Source: Actinomycetospora corticicola
GTDB taxonomy: Bacteria; Actinomycetota; Actinomycetes; Mycobacteriales; Pseudonocardiaceae
Length of the DNA stretch: 64,000 nucleotides
NCBI RefSeq assembly: GCF_013409505.1
Contig: NZ_JACCBN010000001.1
Location: 310,001 to 374,000, forward strand
Direction of reading: 5' to 3'
Shown here: positions 7,994 through 15,765 of the stretch, one piece after another
Numbering within the stretch: position 1 is the first letter of the stretch
Layout of the letters: every line of letters starts with the position of its first letter
Translations under genes and position numbers: made by a program
Notes under the pieces: model-generated
The model's database searches: none
Told to the model about the DNA's origin: nothing
Seen by the model: only the letters and a program-made list of their open reading frames with translations

Positions 7994-8662
7994 ATGGGTC
8001 AACGACACGGGGTGGCGCGGAGCGTGCGCGGAGCACGGTGGGTCGTGCTCGTGGGGATCGTGCTGGGTGCTCTCGCCGGGCTGTTCGCGGACCTGCACAT
8101 CGACCACACCCCGGTGAGCTCGACGTCGCAGGTGCTGGTGTCCGACGGGGGGATCGGGCTCGCGTCCGCCGACGCCGCGTCGACCGAGGACCAGTACATC
8201 GCGGCCCGGATGGACACCTACGCGCAGCTCGGGACCGACACCGCGGTGCTCGCCCCCGCGGCCGCGCAGCTCGACACCACGGTCGACGCACTGCGCCAGG
8301 TGGTGCGGGTGACCCCGGTGTCCGACACGACGATGCTCTCGGTCGCGGTGCGCGCCGCGACCCCGCAGGAGGCCGCCACGGCGGACGGCGTGGTCGGGCG
8401 GTCCCTGGTGCAGGCGATCACCGCCGCCGAGACGGTCGGCACGAGCCCGTCCCGGGTCACCGTCAGCACGGTCTCGCCGCCGAACCTCCCCGAGGCCCGC
8501 TCGGCGCCGCCGCTCGGCGTCGTCACGGTGGCCGGTGCCTTCGCGGGCGGCCTGCTCGTGCTGCTCGGCGCCGTGCTGTGGGGTTCCGGGCTGCTGCAAC
8601 GGCTGGGACGACGGGTGGACGACGTCGTGTTCGGCGACCCCGCCGACACCGTCCGTCCCTGA
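7994..8662 (+). CDS. Wzz/YveK-like polysaccharide chain-length or capsule protein
   Basis: The product is about 222 residues from ATG 7994 (GTG 7973 is possible). It has two membrane segments bracketing an extracytoplasmic domain: VVLVGIVLGALAGLFADL near the N-terminus and VVTVAGAFAGGLLVLLGAVLW near residue 190. The first is followed by the S-S-T-S-Q-V-L-V type strand seen in Wzz proteins, and the second is preceded by a Pro-rich PPNLPEARSAPPLG stretch, both typical of Wzz/BY-kinase activator domains. No tyrosine kinase or polysaccharide genes adjoin it, so its partner must be elsewhere. It may also be a degenerate paralogue. Confidence 0.65.
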   Translation: MGQRHGVARSVRGARWVVLVGIVLGALAGLFADLHIDHTPVSSTSQVLVSDGGIGLASADAASTEDQYIAARMDTYAQLGTDTAVLAPAAAQLDTTVDALRQVVRVTPVSDTTMLSVAVRAATPQEAATADGVVGRSLVQAITAAETVGTSPSRVTVSTVSPPNLPEARSAPPLGVVTVAGAFAGGLLVLLGAVLWGSGLLQRLGRRVDDVVFGDPADTVRP

Positions 8663-9067
8663 TCAGGCGTCGGGCAGCGCGTCGGGGTCGGCGGCGAGGG
8701 CCGGTGCCCGCCACACGGTCGACTCCGGGAGCTCGGCGAGGAACGTCCGGGCGAGATCGAGCCAGCGGCGTGCGGGGACGCCGGTCTCGCCCTCGAGCCG
8801 GGCGCAGGCCGCGGGCAGGTCCCACGCGTCGTCGCGCAGTTGGGGCACGGCGAGGCCGCGGGAGAACACCCACTGGGCGACCTTCAGCCCGCGTCGACCG
8901 GGACTCGAGCGCATCGTCCCGACGACGGCCGGGGTCCGCCGGACGGTCGGGTACCGCGTCACCCACGGCCACGTCTGCAGAGCACGGCGCAGCGCCTCGT
9001 CGGCCTCGGCGGGATCGAGGCCGGTCACACCCTCGACGAGACACCCGACGGCGAGGCCTTCACCCAT
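8663..9067 (-). CDS. Hypothetical protein
   Basis: A reverse-strand reading frame encodes 134 residues from ATG 9067 (MGEGLAVGCLVEGVTGLDPA). It has a plausible soluble composition (DEALRRALQTWPWVTRYPTV, DDAWDLPAACARLEGETGVP) and begins 1 bp after the stop of the Wzz-like gene. The open frame continues upstream to 9397, but that part is Arg/Pro-rich and looks non-coding. The family is not recognised; no signal or membrane segment is seen. Confidence 0.5.
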   Translation of the reverse strand: MGEGLAVGCLVEGVTGLDPAEADEALRRALQTWPWVTRYPTVRRTPAVVGTMRSSPGRRGLKVAQWVFSRGLAVPQLRDDAWDLPAACARLEGETGVPARRWLDLARTFLAELPESTVWRAPALAADPDALPDA

Positions 9068-9193
9068 CTCGGTCTGCTGCCGCGCTCGTGTCGGTCCCGG
9101 TGGCACCTGCCCACGGTGCCGGATCGCGGTGCGGATCCTCGGCGGGCGCGCGGGTCCGATCGGGATCGGACGCGCCGGACCTGCCGCAGACAT

Positions 9194-9256
9194 GATCACC
9201 AGGACATCGCGGATCTCCGCGCCCGGCGCCCGAATCCGCGACGTCCCGATGATTAT
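9194..9256. other. Imperfect long inverted repeat in intergenic region
   Basis: ATCACCAGGACATCGCGGAT is matched by the reverse complement of ATCCGCGACGTCCCGATGAT at 16 of 20 positions, around a GC-rich loop. It lies in the 239-bp gap between the hypothetical gene and the end of the SMP-30 gene, and so may be the terminator of the latter. Confidence 0.4.
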
Positions 9257-9306
9257 GGTCCGGCAGGCGCGCGGGCGGTTGGGATCGTGGACCCTGGTCA
9301 GGACGA

Positions 9307-10116
9307 TCAGACCCGCGGGACGTCCTCGAGGGCGACCACGAAGACCCGTGACGACCGGCGGGCCAGGACCTCGGCGGCCTTCTCGAAGCCCTCCCACTCG
9401 TTGCAGAGCAGGAACAGGTGCTCGTCGCTGACCGTGCAGGCGAAGCAGGGCATCGGGGTCTCGATGCGATGGGTGATCTCCCCGCCGTCCAGTACCCGAA
9501 CGACCGCACCCGCCGGCGCGGACGGGTCACCGCTGTGGGCGAACGTGTCGGCGGTCTGGGCCCAGATGCCGCCGGCCGCGTCGATCGCGATGCCGTCGGG
9601 GCCGAGGCCGTCGGCCCAGGTCCGCCGCCCGTCGAGCGACCCGTCGTCGCGCAGGTCGAAGGCGGTGAGGCACCCGCCGACGGACTCGGCGATCACCAGC
9701 GTCGAGCCGTCGGGGGTGACGACCATGCCGTTGGGGAAGCGGATGTCGTCGGCGACGCGGCGGGACGTGCCGTCGGGGGAGACGAGGTCGATCCACCCGG
9801 GCTCGGTGAAGGAGAACCCGCCGTCGATCCCGTCGACGAAGACGTGGCCGCGCGGGTCCACCACCACCTCGTTGGCGCCGCCCTCGCGGACGATCTCACC
9901 GTCGATGCGAATCGCGTCGCCGGTCGTGACGCGGCGCCCGTCGGGCAGCCAGTCGAACGCCCACCCCATCTGCTCGGGCCCGGGCGCGACGACCTCGGCC
10001 TTCCCGTCGAGGTCCACCGCGATCACCTCACCGACGCCCCAGTGCGCGAACCACAGACGCCCGTCGTGCCAGCGGGCGCCCTCCACCATGGCCAGACCGT
10101 CGAGGAGCGTCTCCAT
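9307..10116 (-). CDS. SMP-30/gluconolactonase/LRE family protein
   Basis: The 269-residue protein has the six-bladed beta-propeller pattern of SMP-30 lactonases. GLAMVEGARWHDGRLWFAHW carries the first metal-ligand Glu. GANEVVVDPRGHVFVDG supplies an Asn, DIRFPNGMVVTPDGSTLVIA a second Asn, and LGPDGIAIDAAGGIWAQ the Asp. These enzymes hydrolyse sugar or other lactones with a divalent metal. The short spacer to the YjbR gene (34 bp, AT-richer than its surroundings) may carry the promoter. Substrate and pathway are not indicated. Confidence 0.88.
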   Translation of the reverse strand: METLLDGLAMVEGARWHDGRLWFAHWGVGEVIAVDLDGKAEVVAPGPEQMGWAFDWLPDGRRVTTGDAIRIDGEIVREGGANEVVVDPRGHVFVDGIDGGFSFTEPGWIDLVSPDGTSRRVADDIRFPNGMVVTPDGSTLVIAESVGGCLTAFDLRDDGSLDGRRTWADGLGPDGIAIDAAGGIWAQTADTFAHSGDPSAPAGAVVRVLDGGEITHRIETPMPCFACTVSDEHLFLLCNEWEGFEKAAEVLARRSSRVFVVALEDVPRV

Positions 10117-10150
10117 GTCGGAAAACTAACAGAGAAGTCCTGAAAGACAA

Positions 10151-10522
10151 CTACGGTGCCCACGCCGACGGGGCCTGGATGCGGTAGGAGTCCTGGAGCA
10201 GCTCGGCGAGCTCCTCCCAGTCGCTGTGCTCGTCGAGCAGCAGCCCGATCACGTTCGACCCCCAGGAAACCGTGAAGTACGGCGGCCCCATGTGGCCGAA
10301 CGCGGCGACCTCGTCGGGCTCGCCGCGGAAGGTGATGCGGAACCGGCCGTCCTCGCCACCGAAGACGTGGGCGATCGTCGCGCCGCGGACCTTCCATCGC
10401 GTGCCGACCCAGGCGCGCTCCTGCGTGACGCCCTGCCACGCCCGCAGCACGGTGTCGATCCGCTCGACGAACTCCTCGGGGACGTCCGGCCGCTCACCCA
10501 CGTCGACACCCTGGCACGACAC
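10151..10522 (-). CDS. MmcQ/YjbR-family protein
   Basis: This protein of about 123 residues has the YjbR-like alpha/beta fold pattern: ERIDTVLRAWQGVTQERAWV, then FRITFRGEPDEVAAF, then the terminal LLLDEHSDWEELAELLQDSYR helix. The fold resembles the CyaY/double-wing DNA-binding type, but the function of the family is unknown. It is upstream of the SMP-30 gene on the same strand and divergent from the small membrane protein at 10609. Confidence 0.75.
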   Translation of the reverse strand: MSCQGVDVGERPDVPEEFVERIDTVLRAWQGVTQERAWVGTRWKVRGATIAHVFGGEDGRFRITFRGEPDEVAAFGHMGPPYFTVSWGSNVIGLLLDEHSDWEELAELLQDSYRIQAPSAWAP

Positions 10523-10608
10523 CCCGACACCGTTGCGCCGGTCGCGGTGGAGGTACCGGCACTCGGCGGATGTTCCACGGGTGGTGCCACTCGATAGCGT
10601 CCGATCCC

Positions 10609-10989
10609 ATGACCGTCTCCACCGCCGTCGCGGAGCTCAACGCCGGCGAACGTCTCAAGAACTGTGGCGAGCGACTGGCCGTCGCGGTGATCGACCGGCT
10701 CGCCGGGATCGCCGCCGACAAGGTGGACGACCTCTCCGACCAGGTCGAGAAGATGGCCTCGGGCGGCGGACTCAAGCTCGGGGCGATCTTCGGCGCCGGC
10801 AACGCGCTGATGGCGGGCAAGAACCCGGTGATCGGCGCGATGAAGGGTGCCTGGGGCGCCCTCGGCACCGGGCCGAAGATCGCGATCATCGTCGGGCTCG
10901 TCCTGCTCGGGGTACTGAGCCCGGTGGCCCTCCTGCTCCTGCTCGTCGGCCTGCTGGTCGCCGCGATCGTCTCGGCGGTGAAGAACTAG
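10609..10989 (+). CDS. Small protein with one C-terminal membrane hairpin
   Basis: The 126-residue protein starts at ATG 10609. The first 60 residues are amphipathic and charged (ELNAGERLKNCGERLAVAVI, DKVDDLSDQVEKMA). A Gly/Ala-rich stretch follows, then a long hydrophobic end (KIAIIVGLVLLGVLSPVALLLLLVGLLVAAIVSAVKN) that could form one or two membrane helices. No family is recognised. Its stop overlaps that of the convergent ABC permease by 4 bp. Confidence 0.65.
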   Translation: MTVSTAVAELNAGERLKNCGERLAVAVIDRLAGIAADKVDDLSDQVEKMASGGGLKLGAIFGAGNALMAGKNPVIGAMKGAWGALGTGPKIAIIVGLVLLGVLSPVALLLLLVGLLVAAIVSAVKN

Positions 10990-11798
10990 CGGCTGGCGGC
11001 CCGCCGGTACTGCGCGCTCGCGAGCGGGGCGAACACCGCGACCACGGCCACGGCCCAGATCAGCGTGTACAGCTGCGGGTGCTGCAGCGACCACGCCTGG
11101 GACACCGTCGCGGCCGGGTTCGGGTCGGGGTTGCCGAACAGCTCCCGGGCCGCCTGCGTCACCGCGGAGACCGGGTTCCACTCCGCGAACACCCGCAGCG
11201 GACCGGGCAGCGTGTCGAGCGGGACGAACGTGTTCGCGACGAAGGTCAGCGGGAAGATCACGATGAACGAGGCGTTGTTGATGACCTCGGGGCTCGGGAT
11301 CAGCAGGCCCAGCCACGCCATGATCCACGAGACGGCGTAGGCGAAGATCAGCAGCAGGGCGAAGCCCCACAGCGCCTCCAGCGGGCCGGTGTTGATGCGC
11401 CAGCCGACCAGCAGCCCCGTGATCGACATGACGACGAGCACGATCACGTTGTTGACCACGTCGGACAGCGTCCGGCCGGTGAGCACCGCCGACGGCGCCA
11501 TCGGCAGCGACCGGAACCGGTCGATGATGCCCTTCTTGACGTCCTCGGCGAGGCCGGCGCCGGTGTTGGTCGCCCCGAACACCACGGTCTGCGCGAAGAT
11601 CCCCGCGATGAGGAACTCGCGGTAGGCGGCCCCGCCGCCGGTCGGGTCGATCGCACCGCCGAACACGTAGGCGAACAGCAGCACGAACATGATCGGCGAG
11701 AGCGTGGTGAAGACCAGCAGGTCGGGCACCCGCTTGATCTTGATGAGGTTGCGCTTGGCGACGACCGCCGCGTCGGTCACGACGTCGAGCGTGCTCAC
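10986..11798 (-). CDS. ABC-2 type permease, DrrB-like
   Basis: The 270-residue permease has six hydrophobic segments and the ABC-2 signature region (AEDVKKGIIDRFRSLPMAPS). FPLTFVANTFVPLDTLPGPL before the last pair of helices is typical of daunorubicin-resistance DrrB-type exporters. It overlaps the ATPase gene upstream by 4 bp, so the two form a dimeric export pump. The substrate may be a lipid, antibiotic or envelope glycolipid; the neighbourhood does not decide. Confidence 0.88.
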   Translation of the reverse strand: MSTLDVVTDAAVVAKRNLIKIKRVPDLLVFTTLSPIMFVLLFAYVFGGAIDPTGGGAAYREFLIAGIFAQTVVFGATNTGAGLAEDVKKGIIDRFRSLPMAPSAVLTGRTLSDVVNNVIVLVVMSITGLLVGWRINTGPLEALWGFALLLIFAYAVSWIMAWLGLLIPSPEVINNASFIVIFPLTFVANTFVPLDTLPGPLRVFAEWNPVSAVTQAARELFGNPDPNPAATVSQAWSLQHPQLYTLIWAVAVVAVFAPLASAQYRRAASR

Positions 11799-12748
11799 GA
11801 CGCGTCCTCCTCGGTGGTCGAGCCGGTCAGCGTGAGGAAGACGTCGTCGAGGGTGGGGCGCCGGACCCCGGCGTCGTCGACGTCCAGGCCCTCGGCCTCC
11901 AACAGGTCCAGCGCCTGCCGCAACGCCTTCACCCCGCCCGACACGGGCATCGTCAGGGACCTCCGGTGCTCGTCGGTGACCGCCGGCGCGACGCCGAGCG
12001 GCGTGACCAGGCGCCGCGCCTCGTCGAGCCGGCCCGGGTCGGTGACGGTGAGCTCGAGACGCTCGCCGCCGATCTGGGCCTTGAGCTGGTCGGCCGTGCC
12101 GCGCGCGATGGCGCGGCCGTGGTCGATGACGACGATGTCGTCAGCCAGCACGTCGGCCTCCTCCAGGTACTGCGTGGTGAGCAGCAGGGTGGTGCCGCCC
12201 GCGACCAGCTGCTGGATCACGCCCCACATCTCCGTGCGGCTGCGCGGGTCGAGCCCTGTGGTCGGCTCGTCGAGGAAGAGCACCGGGGGAGCGGCGACGA
12301 GGGCGCCCGCGAGGTCGAGGCGCCGGCGCATGCCGCCGGAGTAGGTCCGGGCGGGACGGTCCCCGGCGTCGGACAGGCTGAACTGCGCGAGCAGCTCCCG
12401 GGCGCGCTCCCGGCTGCGGCGCCGCCCGAGGTGGTAGAGCCGCCCGATCATGTCGAGGTTCTCGAACCCCGTCAGGTACTCGTCGACCGCCGCGTACTGC
12501 CCGGAGAGCCCCAACCGTCGGCGCACCTCGCGGGGCTGGGCCAGCACGTCGATCCCGTCGATCGTCGCCCGCCCGGCGTCGGGCTGCAGGAGCGTGGTGA
12601 GGATGCGGACGATGGTCGTCTTCCCCGCACCGTTGGGCCCGAGGAGTCCGAGCACGGTGCCGCGCGGGACCTGCAGGTCGACGCCGTCGAGGGCGGTGAC
12701 GCCGCCGTAGCGTTTGACCAGCCCGGCGACCTCGATCGCCACGTCCAT
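11795..12748 (-). CDS. ABC transporter ATPase, DrrA-like
   Basis: The 317-residue ATPase has Walker A GPNGAGKTT (about residues 38-46), the Q-loop, signature YSGGMRRRLDLAGAL, Walker B VLFLDEPTTGLD and the switch-region His in LLLTTQYLEEAD. A DrrA-type C-terminal extension follows (about residues 230-317, with the ELTVTDPGRLDEARR region). It precedes and overlaps the permease. The TetR gene at 12813 on the same strand, 64 bp upstream, is the likely regulator. Confidence 0.92.
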   Translation of the reverse strand: MDVAIEVAGLVKRYGGVTALDGVDLQVPRGTVLGLLGPNGAGKTTIVRILTTLLQPDAGRATIDGIDVLAQPREVRRRLGLSGQYAAVDEYLTGFENLDMIGRLYHLGRRRSRERARELLAQFSLSDAGDRPARTYSGGMRRRLDLAGALVAAPPVLFLDEPTTGLDPRSRTEMWGVIQQLVAGGTTLLLTTQYLEEADVLADDIVVIDHGRAIARGTADQLKAQIGGERLELTVTDPGRLDEARRLVTPLGVAPAVTDEHRRSLTMPVSGGVKALRQALDLLEAEGLDVDDAGVRRPTLDDVFLTLTGSTTEEDAS

Positions 12749-12812
12749 GAAGCCCCCTGATGTCCGAAACCGGCGCGAGCGTAGCGACGGGGTCCGACAG
12801 CGTCGTCCGGAT

Positions 12813-13415
12813 TCAGGCGCGGGCGGTCGCCTGCACCGCGGCCTCGACCGCCACGGCCAGGGTGTCCAGGTACGCGTCGTCGCACCGCTCCCGGGTGACG
12901 AGGATCCGGAGGAGCAGCGGGGCGATCAGCAGGTCCACGGCGAGGTCGACGTCGACGGTGTCGGGGAGCTCGCCCCGCGCGACCGCGGCCCGGACCACCG
13001 TCTCGCCGGCGACCCGCCGCGGCGCCGTCACGTCCGTCCGGAGGACCTCGGAGAGGGCCGGGGTGTGCCGGACCTCTGCGAACAGTGTCGGGCCGACGGC
13101 GGCGACCATCGGGTCCGCGACCTGGTCGCGAAGGGTCCCGAGCAGTTCCCGCAGGTCGCTCGCGAGGGCACCCGTCGTCGGGACCGGCGGGAGGGTGTCC
13201 GCGACCGACTGTCGGACGAGGTCGACCAGCATGGCCTCCTTGGAGGGCCAGCGCCGGTAGAGCGCCGCCTTGCCCACCCCGGCCCGCCGCGCCACGGCCT
13301 CCATCGACAGCCGGGCGTACCCGGCGTCGGCCAGCTCCGCGAAGGCCGCGGCCACGATCGCGTCGGTGACGCGCGGCCGCAGCACCGCGCCGCCGCTCGC
13401 CCGCCGCTCCGCCAT
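12813..13415 (-). CDS. TetR-family regulator
   Basis: The 200-residue protein has an HTH at about residues 12-60 (VTDAIVAAAFAELADAGYAR, then EAVARRAGVGKAALYRRWPSKEAML). The WPSKEAML form and the C-terminal helices match the TetR_C-11-like group. It is divergent from the NTF2-like gene at 13522, with two matching operator-like sequences in the gap, and lies directly upstream of the ABC exporter, which it may also control. The ligand is unknown. Confidence 0.88.
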   Translation of the reverse strand: MAERRASGGAVLRPRVTDAIVAAAFAELADAGYARLSMEAVARRAGVGKAALYRRWPSKEAMLVDLVRQSVADTLPPVPTTGALASDLRELLGTLRDQVADPMVAAVGPTLFAEVRHTPALSEVLRTDVTAPRRVAGETVVRAAVARGELPDTVDVDLAVDLLIAPLLLRILVTRERCDDAYLDTLAVAVEAAVQATARA

Positions 13416-13430
13416 GCGACCAGCGTAAGC

Positions 13431-13500
13431 GAACGAGACGGTTGCGTTCCACTCACACCGCGCCTAGCGTCGACAGCAACGGAACGGGACCGTCTCGTTC
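13431..13500. promoter_or_regulatory. Twin TetR-type operators
   Basis: Two 19-bp sites, GAACGAGACGGTTGCGTTC (13431-13449) and GAACGGGACCGTCTCGTTC (13482-13500), are inverted copies of each other. Each has GAACG/CGTTC ends. Together they lie between the divergent starts at 13415 and 13522. A DNA-bound TetR pair at both sites would repress both directions; that is inferred. Confidence 0.7.
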
Positions 13501-13521
13501 GCGAAACCCGAGGAGGATGCC

Positions 13522-13935
13522 GTGACCACGGCGACGAGCACCCGCGCCCGCGTGCTGACCCGGAGCCTCGACGCCTTCCACCGCGCCGACGTCGACACGT
13601 TCATGGCGATGTACGCCGAGGACGCGGTCCACGAGTTCCCGTTCGCCCCGGAGGGGATGCCGACGCGGCTCGAGGGCCGGGCGGCCATCGAGGCCTGGAT
13701 GCGCCAGGTCCCGGACATCCTCACGCTCGACGGCGGGATGCACGACCTGCGGATCCACGAGGGCGCGGACACCCTGACCGTCGAGTGGTCGTCGACCGGT
13801 CACTTCGCCGACGGCAGCCCCGCGGCGGTCTCCTACGTCGCCGTGGTGACGTTCGAGGGCGACCTCGTCGTGCGGTACCGCGACTACATCAACCCCCTGG
13901 ACCTGCGGCCGGCGACGTTCCCGCCCCGGGGCTGA
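13522..13935 (+). CDS. NTF2-like (SnoaL-fold) protein
   Basis: The 137-residue protein begins at GTG 13522, after an AGGAGG-like site. The opening helix (RVLTRSLDAFHRADVDTFMAMY) and the AEDAVHEFPFAPEG and RLEGRAAIEAWM segments match the SnoaL-like NTF2 cone fold. Such proteins are small isomerases, hydratases or ligand carriers. Its promoter region carries the twin operators of the divergent TetR, so it is probably induced by that regulator's ligand. Confidence 0.82.
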   Translation: MTTATSTRARVLTRSLDAFHRADVDTFMAMYAEDAVHEFPFAPEGMPTRLEGRAAIEAWMRQVPDILTLDGGMHDLRIHEGADTLTVEWSSTGHFADGSPAAVSYVAVVTFEGDLVVRYRDYINPLDLRPATFPPRG

Positions 13936-13972
13936 CCCCTCCGGCGCGTCCCGCGCCTGCGAGGCTGCCCGC

Positions 13973-15643
13973 GTGACGGAGCTGCTCGTCGTGCTGGTGA
14001 CCGGGTTCGTCGTGATCGCCGCGGCGGCCGTCGTCGGTCCGCGGCTGGGGATCGCCGCCCCGCTGGTGCTCGTGGTGGTCGGGGTGGGCGCGAGCTTCCT
14101 CCCGCTCTTCACGGCCGTGGAGATCGAGCCGGAGTGGATCCTCGAGGGGGTCCTGCCGCCGCTGCTCTACTCGTCCGCGGTGTCGATGCCCGCCATGAAC
14201 TTCCGTCGCGAGTTCGGCGCCATCAGCGGGCTGTCGGTGGTCCTCGTCGTGGCCAGCTCGCTCGTGCTCGGGGTGTTCTTCGCCCTCGTCGTGCCGGGCC
14301 TCGGCTTCGCCTGGGGCGTCGCGCTCGGGGCGATCGTCAGCCCGACCGACGCGGTCGCCACCTCGATCATCAAGCGCACCCCGACGTCGAAGCGGGTCGT
14401 CGCGATGCTCGAGGGCGAGAGTCTGCTCAACGACGCGACCGCGCTCGTCATCCTGCGCACGGCCATCGTCGCGACGGCCGCGGCCTTCTCCTTCTGGGGT
14501 GCGCTGGGGTCCTTCGCCTACTCGGTGGCCGTCGCGGTCGTGCTCGGGGGCGCCGTCGGGGTGCTCGCCCTGCAGGTCCGCAAGCGGGTGTCGGACCCGA
14601 CCGTCACCACCGTCATCTCGTTCGCCGTGCCCTTCGTCGCCAGCGTCCCGGCCGAGCTGCTCGAGGCCTCCGGCCTGGTCGCCGCCGTCGTCGCGGGCCT
14701 GGTCACCGGCGTGCGCGCCCCGCGCGACCTCTCCGTCCGGAACCGCCTGTCGGACTCGCAGAACTGGTGCACGGTCGAGCTCGTGCTCGAGGGCGCGGTC
14801 TTCCTGACGATGGGGCTGCAGATCCGGACGATCGTCGAGTCCGTCGAGCGGGATCACGCCGGGGTCGCCACGGCCGTGCTCGTCGCGGTGGGGGCCCTCG
14901 TCCTGACGGTGCTCCTCCGCGCGGCCTACGTCGCGCCCCTGCTCAAGGTCCTCGCCGTCCGGTCCCGACGCAGCGGGCGGCTCCGCGACCGCATGCAGGA
15001 GATGCAGGGCCGGATGACGACGCCGGAGGGACAGCAGGAGGCCTTCGCCGAGGTCAACCGCCGTCGTCGGGAGCCCTCGGGCCGCCAACTCGAACGCTTC
15101 GCCTCCCGCGTGACCCAGGTCGTCGCCGACATCGACTACTTCCTGCGGCAGCCGCTCGGCTGGCGCGAGGGCACGACGGTGGTGTGGGCCGGCATGCGCG
15201 GCGCGGTCACCGTGGCGGCGGCGCAGACGCTCCCGGAGTCGACGCCCCAACGGTCGGTGCTCGTCCTCGTCGCCTTCACGGTCGCGACGCTGTCGCTGCT
15301 GGTGCAGGGCGGGACCATCGGCCCCCTGGTGCGACGCCTCGCGCCGCCGGCCGACCCCGACGCGACCGATGAGCAGGCGGAGGCCGACCGCCTCCGGCTC
15401 CTCGAGCTCATGCGCCATGCGGGCGACGACCTACCCGAACCCGTCCCGGCCGAGGGCGAGTCCCGGACTGCGACCGTGCAGGCGCAGGTCCGGTGGCGGA
15501 TCGCCGTCCTGGAGGCGCAGCGCGCGGCCCTGCTCGACGCCCGGGACCACGGGACCTTCGACGCGGACGCCCTCGAGGAGGCCCTCGCCAACCTGGACGC
15601 CTCCCAGATCGCGATCGAGCTGCGGGTGCGGCCCGCCGACTGA
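13973..15643 (+). CDS. Cation/proton antiporter, CPA1 (NhaP/NhaX) type
   Basis: The 556-residue protein has about 12 membrane helices in the first about 430 residues. The CPA1 hallmarks include VSPTDAVATSII, with the Asp of the unwound helix, and EGESLLNDATALVIL, with the Asn-Asp ion-binding pair. The C-terminal about 130 residues are cytoplasmic and charged (DPDATDEQAEADRLRLLELM), a regulatory tail. It exchanges Na+ or K+ for H+. The GTG start at 13973 is 37 bp after the NTF2-like gene. Confidence 0.9.
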   Translation: MTELLVVLVTGFVVIAAAAVVGPRLGIAAPLVLVVVGVGASFLPLFTAVEIEPEWILEGVLPPLLYSSAVSMPAMNFRREFGAISGLSVVLVVASSLVLGVFFALVVPGLGFAWGVALGAIVSPTDAVATSIIKRTPTSKRVVAMLEGESLLNDATALVILRTAIVATAAAFSFWGALGSFAYSVAVAVVLGGAVGVLALQVRKRVSDPTVTTVISFAVPFVASVPAELLEASGLVAAVVAGLVTGVRAPRDLSVRNRLSDSQNWCTVELVLEGAVFLTMGLQIRTIVESVERDHAGVATAVLVAVGALVLTVLLRAAYVAPLLKVLAVRSRRSGRLRDRMQEMQGRMTTPEGQQEAFAEVNRRRREPSGRQLERFASRVTQVVADIDYFLRQPLGWREGTTVVWAGMRGAVTVAAAQTLPESTPQRSVLVLVAFTVATLSLLVQGGTIGPLVRRLAPPADPDATDEQAEADRLRLLELMRHAGDDLPEPVPAEGESRTATVQAQVRWRIAVLEAQRAALLDARDHGTFDADALEEALANLDASQIAIELRVRPAD

Positions 15644-15657
15644 AACCACTGCGCGTT

Positions 15658-15696
15658 GTGCAGGACAGCACACCACGCAAACTTGCACGCTGTGCA
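15658..15696. promoter_or_regulatory. Pair of GTGC/GCAC operator-like palindromes
   Basis: GTGCAGGACAGCAC (15658-15671) and TGCACGCTGTGCA (15684-15696) are two palindromes in the short region upstream of the DHA2 exporter. They are good candidates for the operator of the downstream TetR (17628), whose gene is coupled to the exporter. Confidence 0.55.
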
Positions 15697-15765
15697 GAGA
15701 TGCGTAATGTGAAGGACGGCGCCACGGGCAGGCCGTGGCGACTCCTCTCGCAAAGGCCGCACCCC

